Shown here piece after piece: positions 53,608 to 62,100 of a DNA stretch of 64,000 bases. The stretch's first letter is position 1. Each line of letters opens with the position of its first letter. The notes under the pieces are model-generated. The model saw only the letters and a program-made list of their open reading frames with translations. It had not been told where the DNA came from and ran no database searches. Source of the DNA: Butyrivibrio sp. (GTDB taxonomy: Bacteria > Bacillota > Clostridia > Lachnospirales > Lachnospiraceae); the NCBI GenBank assembly GCA_015056565.1, contig SVGB01000016.1:1-64000 (forward strand). Direction: 5' to 3'. A program made the position numbers and the translations under genes.

Positions 53608-53685
53608 CCTCAAAAGCTTACAAATTCCCTTTGACGAGGTTAAGCGATTAGCCTCGAGGAAAAGGGAATTTGTAAGCTTTTGGGG
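53608..53685. repeat. Long hairpin upstream of purF
   Basis: A 78-nt near-perfect inverted repeat has outer arms of about 25 bp (CCTCAAAAGCTTACAAATTCCC and its complement), an internal loop, then an 8-bp stem closed by a GCGA tetraloop. It is unrelated to families A and B and occurs once here. It may be a transcribed hairpin in the purF leader or another small repeat. Confidence 0.8.
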
Positions 53686-53720
53686 TGGACTATATTCTAT
53701 GAAAATACTGGAGGAAGCAT

Positions 53721-55109
53721 ATGTCTTTTGACGTAATGGATAAGGTTCACGAGGAATGCGGCGTGTTTGGAATTTATGCTCCCGCAGGAACTGAGGTGGG
53801 TCGCGATATTTACTATGGCCTGATGGCGCTGCAGCACCGCGGTCAGGAATCAGCCGGCATTTCAATCTCTGATACTCAGGGCCCTAAGGGAAACATCACT
53901 ACCAAGAAGGGAATGGGCCTTGTAAATGAAGTCTTTAACAAAAAAGATTTCGAGACCCTCAAGGGAAATATCGGCGTTGGCCATGTTCGCTACTCCACCA
54001 CAGGCGGCAGCTGCATCGAGAATGCTCAGCCTATTGCCATGAATTACATCAAGGGAAGCCTTGCCCTGGTCCATAACGGCAACATCATGAACGCCGACGA
54101 GATCAAGGAAAAGCAGATGTACAGGGGTCAGGCACATTTTACAACTTCCGATTCAGAGGTCCTTGCCTACGAGATCATCAGCGAGAGGATCCGCTCAGCC
54201 AGCATTGAAGAGGCTGTTATCAGAGTCGCAGGAACTCTTAAGGGCGGCTATGCCTGCATCATCATGAGCCCTCGCAAGCTGGTGGCAGTCAGAGACCCCT
54301 TCGGCATCAAACCCCTTGTTCTTGGGAAAAGAGATGGAGCCTTTATTCTGGCTTCTGAGACCGCTGCAATTGACGCAGTTGGCGGACAGTTTGTAAGAGA
54401 CATTAAGCCCGGAGAAATAGTAACTGTCACAGAGGATGGGCAGCTTATCAGCAACGAATCCTTATGCCAGAAACATCACGCTCACTGCGTATTTGAGTAT
54501 ATATATTTTGCAAGAACAGATTCTGTTATAGATGGAATCCTTGTTCATGAAGCCAGGATCAGAGCAGGAGAGGCCCTCGCCAAAAGACTTCCTGTGGAGG
54601 CAGACATTGTTGCAGGTGTTCCGGACTCAGGTCTTGCAGCGGCGGAAGGCTATGCCAAGGCTTCAGGAATTCCATTTGCCATTGCTTTCCACAAGAACAG
54701 CTATATTGGAAGGAGCTTCATCAAGCCCACTGACGAAGAGAGAAATTCCGCAGTTCATATGAAATTAAACGTCCTTAGGGATGTGGTAAAAGATAAGAGG
54801 ATAGTTCTCATAGATGACTCCATCGTTCGTGGAACTACCATGAAATATATCATTGAGATGCTTCGCTTATCTGGCGCCAAAGAAGTACATGTAAGGATCA
54901 GTGCACCACCTTTCCTGTATCCTTGCTACTATGGCACAGATGTTCCAAGCTCAGGCCAGCTCATAGCTTCCGAGCACTCCTACGAAGATATCAGACAGAG
55001 GATCGGAGCAGATTCTCTTGCATATCTTCAGATAGAGGATTTCAAGGAAATGCTTGGAAATCTTGAGCTTTGCAAGGCCTGCTTTGACAGCAAGTATCCT
55101 GTAGAATAA
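53721..55109 (+). CDS. purF: Amidophosphoribosyltransferase (PurF)
   Basis: The product is 462 residues. A 12-residue propeptide precedes the Cys of EECGVFGIYAP, the glutaminase nucleophile. It has GHVRYSTTGGS, RDPFGIKPLVLG and the PRPP loop IVLIDDSIVRGTT. Cysteines near the end (CYYG, LCKACFDSKYP) fit the 4Fe-4S form of PurF. It commits PRPP to purine synthesis with glutamine nitrogen. GGAGGA precedes the start. Confidence 0.97.
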   Translation: MSFDVMDKVHEECGVFGIYAPAGTEVGRDIYYGLMALQHRGQESAGISISDTQGPKGNITTKKGMGLVNEVFNKKDFETLKGNIGVGHVRYSTTGGSCIENAQPIAMNYIKGSLALVHNGNIMNADEIKEKQMYRGQAHFTTSDSEVLAYEIISERIRSASIEEAVIRVAGTLKGGYACIIMSPRKLVAVRDPFGIKPLVLGKRDGAFILASETAAIDAVGGQFVRDIKPGEIVTVTEDGQLISNESLCQKHHAHCVFEYIYFARTDSVIDGILVHEARIRAGEALAKRLPVEADIVAGVPDSGLAAAEGYAKASGIPFAIAFHKNSYIGRSFIKPTDEERNSAVHMKLNVLRDVVKDKRIVLIDDSIVRGTTMKYIIEMLRLSGAKEVHVRISAPPFLYPCYYGTDVPSSGQLIASEHSYEDIRQRIGADSLAYLQIEDFKEMLGNLELCKACFDSKYPVE

Positions 55110-55121
55110 AAAACATGACAC

Positions 55122-55197
55122 GGTGAGTCAGTGGGGACGTTACAGCTTGACTCACTGGAGAGCAGTGAGTCAAACTGTAACGTCCCCACTGACTCAC
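55122..55197. repeat. Palindromic repeat, family B, after purF
   Basis: This is an inverted repeat with the GGTGAGTCAGTGGGGACG core, as at 15806 and 43281. One arm reads TTACAGCTTGACTC, a single change from the other copies. It is preceded by GACAC, the start of a family A core, so the two families may insert next to each other. Confidence 0.93.
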
Positions 55198-55208
55198 AAT
55201 AAGAAAAT

Positions 55209-55234
55209 GCCCCGGACATAGCCCGGGGCGTTTT
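55209..55234 (+). terminator. Terminator of purF
   Basis: GCCCCGG and CCGGGGC pair around a 7-nt loop, followed by GTTTT. It ends the purF transcript just after the family B repeat. Confidence 0.85.
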
Positions 55235-55261
55235 CCTGTGTTATGAGTGTTCTTTGAGAGG

Positions 55262-55457
55262 AAAAAAAGTATCTTCGCAGGTGGAAGTCAGAGTACGTGA
55301 AAGGCTATATATCTGGCCACATCTGCGGAATCAGATATCAGCCGGTGAAAGCTGATATCCAGGAGGGTATCTGCAATACCCTATTCATAATATGAGGGGG
55401 AGATGGCGCCAAATGAATGGCGCCAGAGTGTGCGCAATCTAGTGCGCACGCCTTTTT
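55262..55457 (+). ncRNA. Candidate structured non-coding RNA
   Basis: About 195 nt with no ORF hold five helices in a row: CGCAGGUG/CAUCUGCG around an inner domain, GAUAUCAGC/GCUGAUAUC, AGGGUAU/AUACCCU, UGGCGCCA/UGGCGCCA, and GUGCGCA/UGCGCAC followed by a T-rich tract that makes a plus-strand terminator. The gene upstream already has its own terminator, and trxA is convergent, so this is a free-standing unit. The size is close to 6S and raiA-motif RNAs of Clostridia, but I cannot confirm either. No clear promoter was found. Confidence 0.65.
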
Positions 55458-55462
55458 ATTTT

Positions 55463-55780
55463 TTACAGTGCTGCATCAAGTCTTGCTGCAAGAGCGTCAG
55501 CTGACATAGCACCTGTCACTGAGTCAATAACTTCGCCGTTCTTGAAGATAAGGAAGCTTGGAATTGACATGATGTTGTATCTTGCTGCAAGGTCGTTGTT
55601 CTCATCTGAGTTAACCTTGCCAACCTTCATCTTGCCGTCATACTTCTCAGCCATCTTCTCAACTATTGGCATCATCATCTTGCAAGGTCCGCACCAGTCT
55701 GCGTAGAAATCTACAAGTACTGGGATATCGCTCTTTAAAACTTCTGTTTCAAAATTAGCTTCTGTGAATTGGTATTCCAT
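55463..55780 (-). CDS. trxA: Thioredoxin (TrxA)
   Basis: The product is 105 residues with the redox motif WCGPCK at residues 29-34 and the cis-proline in NIMSIPSFLIF. It is a normal cytosolic thioredoxin for disulfide reduction. GGAGA lies upstream of the start. It stands alone and is convergent to the RNA candidate. Confidence 0.97.
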   Translation of the reverse strand: MEYQFTEANFETEVLKSDIPVLVDFYADWCGPCKMMMPIVEKMAEKYDGKMKVGKVNSDENNDLAARYNIMSIPSFLIFKNGEVIDSVTGAMSADALAARLDAAL

Positions 55781-55942
55781 AATCAGTTCTCCTTTCGAGA
55801 GTTTGTATTATTTGTTATTCTGTGTTGTGGTGTAGTGGCTTGTGTTTCTTGATACAATTATATTTAACACAATTTAATTTTGTTGTCAACAATTAAATTG
55901 AATAAATTTAAAATAATTTGAAAATGCCCAAAAAGAGGCACA

Positions 55943-55970
55943 AAAAAAGAGGTACCAGGCGGTACCTCTT
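55943..55970 (-). terminator. Terminator of the NAD salvage operon
   Basis: AGAGGTACC and GGTACCTCT pair around a 4-nt loop. On the minus strand the stem runs into seven T residues directly after the nadE stop. Confidence 0.92.
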
Positions 55971-55975
55971 CATGT

Positions 55976-56725
55976 TCAACTTCTTTTATACATCGGAATA
56001 GTCTGCAACTTGTGGAGATTGAGTCTGTGAAGGCGGTCAATCTTTTCTTTTGTGGCCTGATCCTCAATCTCGCCGGTAAGAACGTAGTGGTCAAGAGTAG
56101 CATAGGTAAATCCAAGCTTGTCCTCGTCAGACATTCCTGAAAGACCGTCAGATGGAGTCTTGTGGATGAGCTCTTTTGGAAGGCCAAGAGCATCGCCAAT
56201 CTGCAGCATCTCGCATACCAGGTAGTCTGAACATGGGCTGAAGTCTCCGGCTGCGTCGCCGTACTTGGTGGAGTAGCCAACCCAGTCCTCAGACCTGTTG
56301 CAGGTATTGGTAACTCGTCCGCCCTCAGGAAGTGACTGTGCAACTGCATAAAGAGTGGTCATCCTAATGCGGGGTGGAGTATTGATGATGGCGTCCTTAC
56401 CGATCTCTACGCCTGCAGCTCTGAGGGCCTCGTACTCGCCTTCAACTGCAGGATTGATATTAACGATAAAGTGCTTTATTCCCAGCACCTCAACAACCTT
56501 CTTGGAATCCGCGATGTCTTTTTGCTCGCCGTTTGGCATTAAAACGCCCACAACCCTGTCCTTGCCAAGAGCTTTAACCAGGAGAGCTGCCACAATCGAT
56601 GAATCCTTACCGCCGGATATTCCTATAACAGCGTTGGCCTTGGGGCCATTGTTTGCGAACCAGTCCCTAATCCAGGCTACAATATGTTCTATTTCAGCTT
56701 CAGCATTGAAGTTTTCTAAACTCAT
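55976..56725 (-). CDS. nadE: NAD synthetase, ammonia-dependent type (NadE)
   Basis: The product is 249 residues with the ATP pyrophosphatase loop VIGISGGKDSSIVAALL and NTCNRSEDWVGYSTKYGDAAGDF. There is no glutaminase domain, so free ammonia is the likely nitrogen source. It converts nicotinate adenine dinucleotide to NAD. The start at 56725 follows GTGAGGA; a GTG at 56740 would overlap that site. It lies 25 bp after the fused transferase, forming an NAD salvage operon. Confidence 0.94.
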   Translation of the reverse strand: MSLENFNAEAEIEHIVAWIRDWFANNGPKANAVIGISGGKDSSIVAALLVKALGKDRVVGVLMPNGEQKDIADSKKVVEVLGIKHFIVNINPAVEGEYEALRAAGVEIGKDAIINTPPRIRMTTLYAVAQSLPEGGRVTNTCNRSEDWVGYSTKYGDAAGDFSPCSDYLVCEMLQIGDALGLPKELIHKTPSDGLSGMSDEDKLGFTYATLDHYVLTGEIEDQATKEKIDRLHRLNLHKLQTIPMYKRS

Positions 56726-56750
56726 ATCTCTTTTCCTCACTTTTGTCTTG

Positions 56751-58478
56751 TCAGGTTACCTCGTGCTCCATGCGCCAGTTGATGCAGCGCTGGAGGTAGT
56801 CGACGTAAGCGGGGTTCTTGCACATGCCCTTGCCTTCAACGTCGGAGATCTTGGCTACGTCCTGGCCGTTGCAGGCGGTGGTCTTCATGACGATGTTCAG
56901 TGCTGGAACCTTGGTGTCGTTGGCGATGTAGGTTCCGATTCCGAAAGCGACCTTGGCTTTGCCGTCGAAGTGAGCGTGGATCTTGCTTGCGCGCTCGAAG
57001 TCAAGGCTGTCGGAGAACAGAAGGGTCTTGGTGGTTGGATCGATGCCAAGGCTCTTGTAGTGCTCGATCATCTTCTCGCCCCACTCGATTGGGTCTCCGC
57101 TGTCGTGACGAACGCCAGAGAACAGTGTTGAATAGGTCAGCTGGAAGTCGCGAAGGAAGCAGTCTGTGGTGATGGCATCGGTGAGAGCTGTTCCGTTCAG
57201 GATTCCGTACTCCTTTACCCAGTAATCAAGGGCGTACCAGTTGGAGTATGCAGGGTTGTGCTTGTGGTTACCCTGGCCTACGCACATGATCCACTCGTGA
57301 GCCATGGTTCCAACAGGGTTAACGCCAAGCTTTTTAGCTAAAAGAACATTAGAAGTTCCTACAAATATTGATTTGCCAAGGTTTGCTTCCTTGAGCTTAA
57401 GTACTGCAAGCTCCTGAGCCTCAGCAGATAAGCGCCTTCTAAGGCCAAACTCTGAGAATGCGCCGATGTTGTAGGTTCCATCAGCCAAAAGAGCTATCTT
57501 CGCATCAAGTTTTTTCTCGAAGCTCTCCATGAGCTCATCATAGTCATAAGCCATTCTGAAATATACTTCGTTGACAATGGCAAGAGTTGGGATCTCGTAC
57601 ATTGAAGTGTTGAGCCATGTTCCGTTGGTCTCAATTGCAAGACCGCACTCAGCGTCTGCACTTATTGTAAAATCCTCATATCTTGGATGCCAGAGACGAA
57701 GAAAATCAACGTAGGACTTCTTGATCCACTTGATACCTGCAAGGTAGTTAAGCTCATCCTCTGTGAAGTTTAAGTCGCAGTACAGGTAAATCTGCCTCTT
57801 TATCTCATCAACCATCTCTTTTGTGAAGTGCACGTCCTTGTTGCGGCACTTAAAAGACCAGGTGGTGGTGTAGTCTGGGAAGTTGTGGTAGATTGCCTGA
57901 CCCATTGAGAATTTGTAAAGGTCAGTTTCAAGTAAACTGTCAATAATTGGATTCATGGGATCCTCCTCAAGTTTTCCTGTCTTACGCAGGTATTGTTCAA
58001 AAACAAAATTGATGTCGCCAAGATGGACCTGTGGATTATTTCTGATCTGGGTCCCGCTGGCTTTGATCACAGTGCGGTCCACAAGGACAAATTTATGATC
58101 CGGATAGATGGGCTGAAGCTTCTCAACGTAGGGCGGCTCTCCTGTGTACCAGGTAAACTCTGCGGAATCAGGTTCGATACCTGCGGAGTAAAAGAGCTCT
58201 TTTCCCCATGCCACCCAGTTCTCGTGGGTAAAGGTTCCGTCAAGGCCGATCTTCTTGTCGTCGATAAGGCCCACGATAACCCTTGGATTGTCTCTGAATA
58301 TCTCCTTGACCAGCTTGTAGCGCATGGTAAAAGGAAGAAAGTCCTTGCCGCGATCCTGCTGATAGCCGCATACTGCGATGATCATGCGGTCGTTTTCTGC
58401 AAGAGCTCTTTCTATCAAAGACTCATGTCCCTTGTGAAGAGGGATGAAGCATCCAAAAACAATTCCTATCTTTTCCAT
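56751..58478 (-). CDS. Fusion: NadR-like nucleotidylyltransferase and nicotinate phosphoribosyltransferase (PncB)
   Basis: The product is 575 residues. Residues 1-170 form a nucleotidylyltransferase with HKGH at 15-18 and the ASGTQIRNNP motif, as in the NMN adenylyltransferase domain of NadR. Residues 175-575 form a PncB-type nicotinate phosphoribosyltransferase with LLETDLYKFSMGQA and GVRHDSGDP. With NadE this gives nicotinate to NaMN to NaAD to NAD. At the domain junction, AGGAGG precedes an in-frame ATG (start at 57956), so the PncB part may also be made alone. The full-length start has GAGGA upstream. Confidence 0.93.
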   Translation of the reverse strand: MEKIGIVFGCFIPLHKGHESLIERALAENDRMIIAVCGYQQDRGKDFLPFTMRYKLVKEIFRDNPRVIVGLIDDKKIGLDGTFTHENWVAWGKELFYSAGIEPDSAEFTWYTGEPPYVEKLQPIYPDHKFVLVDRTVIKASGTQIRNNPQVHLGDINFVFEQYLRKTGKLEEDPMNPIIDSLLETDLYKFSMGQAIYHNFPDYTTTWSFKCRNKDVHFTKEMVDEIKRQIYLYCDLNFTEDELNYLAGIKWIKKSYVDFLRLWHPRYEDFTISADAECGLAIETNGTWLNTSMYEIPTLAIVNEVYFRMAYDYDELMESFEKKLDAKIALLADGTYNIGAFSEFGLRRRLSAEAQELAVLKLKEANLGKSIFVGTSNVLLAKKLGVNPVGTMAHEWIMCVGQGNHKHNPAYSNWYALDYWVKEYGILNGTALTDAITTDCFLRDFQLTYSTLFSGVRHDSGDPIEWGEKMIEHYKSLGIDPTTKTLLFSDSLDFERASKIHAHFDGKAKVAFGIGTYIANDTKVPALNIVMKTTACNGQDVAKISDVEGKGMCKNPAYVDYLQRCINWRMEHEVT

Positions 58479-58880
58479 AATAAAGTCCTCATCTGCACCC
58501 CATTGTGCTTTTTCGAGTATACCACAATTAGGGTTATGAAAAAACATTCATCTTTCCTATTAATAAGAAGACACAATATCTAGTGTTCGGTTTATCGTAA
58601 CTGTTTATACATGAGCAAAATGCAGTCGGCCCGCAAACCTGCATGAATACTGGATTTTTGCCACGCGAATCACAATTCTGAAATTCTTTGTTTATGCCCC
58701 GTTAATCAATGATTCCATATCAAACGTTTTCTTTACAATCCCTTTAGAATCTTCATTTAAGCTTTATTATATTCATTTTCTTTTAAGCTGAATCTACAAA
58801 AAATGGGTACTTGTATGATTTTTTGTATGATAGGCAGACATGTACCATATATATAACACAAGGCAAGAGAGGACAATGCC
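58479..58880. other. Intergenic region, nothing firm
   Basis: This is an AT-rich gap of about 400 bp between the divergent NAD salvage operon and a small protein gene. A short TGCAG/CTGCA hairpin lies near 58622-58648. I see no ORF, repeat or recognisable riboswitch. Confidence 0.5.
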
Positions 58881-59081
58881 ATGAAAAATACAAAAGGAAC
58901 ATTCATCGTAAAAGTTGATAACTATCAAAGTGGCACCTGGCAAGGCAGAGTCATATGGGCTGATGAGAATGTGACAGAGCACTTCAGAAGCACATTGGAA
59001 CTGATGAAGCTCATTGATGAAGCGGTAAGCGCACAAGCTGCAAGCATGCAGCTACCAGGAGATTCAGTCTCAGCAAGTTAA
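58881..59081 (+). CDS. Small protein of unknown function
   Basis: The product is 66 residues, starting KNTKGTFIVKVDNYQSGTWQGRVIWADE, then a predicted helix with HFRSTLELMKLIDEAV. There is no signal peptide or membrane segment. AGAGAGGA lies before the ATG. It is 63 bp upstream of the giant surface protein, on the same strand. I do not recognise it with confidence; a regulator or a partner of the surface protein is possible. Confidence 0.6.
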   Translation: MKNTKGTFIVKVDNYQSGTWQGRVIWADENVTEHFRSTLELMKLIDEAVSAQAASMQLPGDSVSAS

Positions 59082-59144
59082 GTTAAAAAACATACCTAAG
59101 TAGCTCGTTGTTATAGCAATAGTTAGGGTGAGGAGGTACAAGCT

Positions 59145-62100
59145 ATGTTAAGAAAATGGAACAGATTTTTATCATTTTTACTGGCAATAGCTCTTATAGC
59201 CACCACTTTCCAAAGTGATCTGGCAACAATAAGAGTATTTGCTGAGGAGGATATCCAGCTGGATGAGCCTTCAAATGAAGAAAGTGAGCCAGCACAAGAG
59301 GAGGAATATTCTGAGCCTGAAGAGTCAGAGCCGGAATATGTAGAGCCTTCAGAGGACGGCTCCTCCGAAGATGCAGGTGAAGGCGGAAATGAAGACGCAG
59401 GCCAAGGCGGAAACGAAGACGGAGAAGATCAGGAAGAGACCCCTGAGGAAGAGATAATCCCTGAAGAGGGTGAAGAAATAATCCCTGAAGAAGAGATCAT
59501 CCCTGAGGAAGAGATCATTCCAGAGGAAGAAGAGGAAAAAGAACTTCCAGAGGTAAAAGAGGTAACAGTAACATATAAGGCTGAACTTGGCGGAAGGGTT
59601 TCAAATTCAAAAGAAACCATCGACATTAACGACAAGGACGCTAAGTTCGAGGGATCAACAGCCAGCGCAGTAAACAAGTACTACCAGTTTACAGAGTGGG
59701 TTGACGAAGATGGAAACACAGTTACAACTGGCGAAACTCTTGTTCCTTCCGACATTGATGAAGATACATCATTTACAGCAAGATTCATGAAGCTGTCTGA
59801 CATGCCAGCTCAGGACTTCTCAGGAAGCGCAGGCGGTATGGACGTAGCAGTTTCAGCTGACGAAGGTATTTTCCCTGATGGAACATACATGGTAGTCACA
59901 GCTATTTCAAGATCAGAGGCCATGAATGCAGCAGCAGATGCTCTTGGATCAGAAGTTAAAAACGCTGTGGGCGTAGATATTTCTTTCTACAACGCAGACG
60001 GTGAGAGCATTGAGCCAGCAAACTCCAAGATGGTCCACGTATCACTTTCACTTTCAAACGCTCTTGAAGGCGATTCCTTCAAGGTTATCCATAAAGACGA
60101 CGGCGGAAATTCAGATGTTGTTGCAAGCGCAAGCGCAGACGGAGCGGACTTTGAGACAGGAAGCTTTTCCATCTACATCATCGCTGATGATGATGGCTAC
60201 GAAGGCGATACAGAGGAAGAGAAGGCTGAATGCACCTACAAGTTCATGGTGGGTGATACTCTTTTCAACACTCAGTATATAAAAGCCGGCGAAGCCCTTG
60301 CAGATCCTGGAGTTCCTACTCTTTCAACTGACGAAGTGTTCTATGGATGGTTCGTTGGTGAAACAAAAGTAGAGTTCGGTAAGGAAATTGAAAGCGTAGA
60401 ACCAGAGTCCACAGTAGTTGCTACTGCAAAGATCCAAAAGACCTATTACGTAACATTCTGGGGTCTCGACAACGAAGTTGTACAGGTTAAGAGCGTATCT
60501 GTCATAGGAGATGAAGACGCATACGTTTACACAGATGGCGTTACAGTAGAACCCAAAGAGGCAACTCAGGCTTTCAAGGGTTGGTCACCAATAAAGGGCA
60601 GCGAAACCCCTGTTGAAAAAGTTAAAGCCGATGATGATCAGAATGTTTATCCGGTTATCGTAAGCGCATACTGGATAACCTTTGATGGAAACTCTGCAGA
60701 CGGCAGCGCAAGCTACACAGCACCTGTATATGTGGAATACAACGCTGTATCAAAGGAACCTGCTGATCCTGTAAGAGAAGGATATACATTTGATGGCTGG
60801 TATCAGAATAAAGGTTCAGGCGATGGACAAACATCAGGTTCTGAATTTGTCTGGGGCGGCAAGCTTACAAAGAACATCACTCTTTATGCTAAGTGGATAG
60901 CCAATATAAAGACAAAATACGTAGTAAATATCTGGCAGCAGAAGGTAGATGATGACAGATACGCAGCAGAATCCTCAAGGACATATGACTTTAAACAGTC
61001 TTTCACACTTGATGGAACAACTGGAGAAACCTTAACAGAAGCAAATCATGTTGAGCCACACAAGGGCAAACATGATAAAGGATTCAGCTATTCTCACTTC
61101 AAGTTTGAAAGAGTTGAAGGAGATGGTACAGTTCCTTGCAGCACCATCAGGGCTAAGGGCGATACAATTGTTAACATCTACTTTGACAGGAACCTTATTA
61201 AAAAGACTTTCCAGATCAGAAAGAATAATGCCTGGAGTACAGTTGCAGAGTTTGAAGGACTGTATGGACAGCTGTTCTCAAAGTACGGAGATCAGTGGCC
61301 AGATAAAATAGGGGATAAGAATTACGATTGGTATACAAGTTATTCGTCCTATGGAGGCTATCATGGAACCGGAACCCATGTTACATTCCTTGGCACATAT
61401 CTTGAGACCGAAACTCTTTACGGATTTACTGAGTCAAGCGGCAACCTGACTATAAATCACTATAAACAGGATATTAACGGCAATTATAACGGTGCAAATC
61501 CTACAGATTCTACAAAAGAGTCCGGAGATAAGGATTGGACTTTCACTAACAAGTACTTTGGTTTTACAGTCAAAGATTATTATGAAGGAAAAAACTATCC
61601 AGAATCTGGCTGGACGAACATTAATGTAAATGATTCATATCACTATACAAAGAACATGCATATCAGATATGAGCGTAACAAGTATGATCTGATATTCATG
61701 AACAACTTTGACGGAGTATCATCCCAGTACTCGACCGTTTCGGGGATCTATTATGAGACACCTCTTACAGGTTTCGGGGACAATGCACCAAAAGCAGAGG
61801 ATCTGCCGAAACATCAAGGCTATGAATTTGCAGGATGGTATGCAGATGCAGCAGGAACAACAGCAATTGACTGGAACAAGACAATGCCTGCAGCAAACCT
61901 TGTAGCGTATGCAAAATATACTCCAATAAAAGTTCATGTAGTACTTGAAGCTAACGGAGGCCAGTTACCTACTGGTGTTAATGCAGACGATTACAAGCCT
62001 TATCACTCAATTATTTCAAAAGAGCTGTTGTCTCAGACAACAAGAACAGGCCATGAGTTGGTTGGATGGTTCGAGGGAAGTTCAGCTTACGGATATCCAA

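Noticed and set aside
1..55197. Repeated GGGGACG units as a CRISPR array
   Set aside because: The units are scattered singly or in pairs, lack regular spacers, and no cas genes are present.
55262..55457. Firm assignment as 6S RNA or raiA-motif RNA
   Set aside because: Size fits, but I could not match conserved sequence from memory with confidence, so it stays an unnamed candidate.
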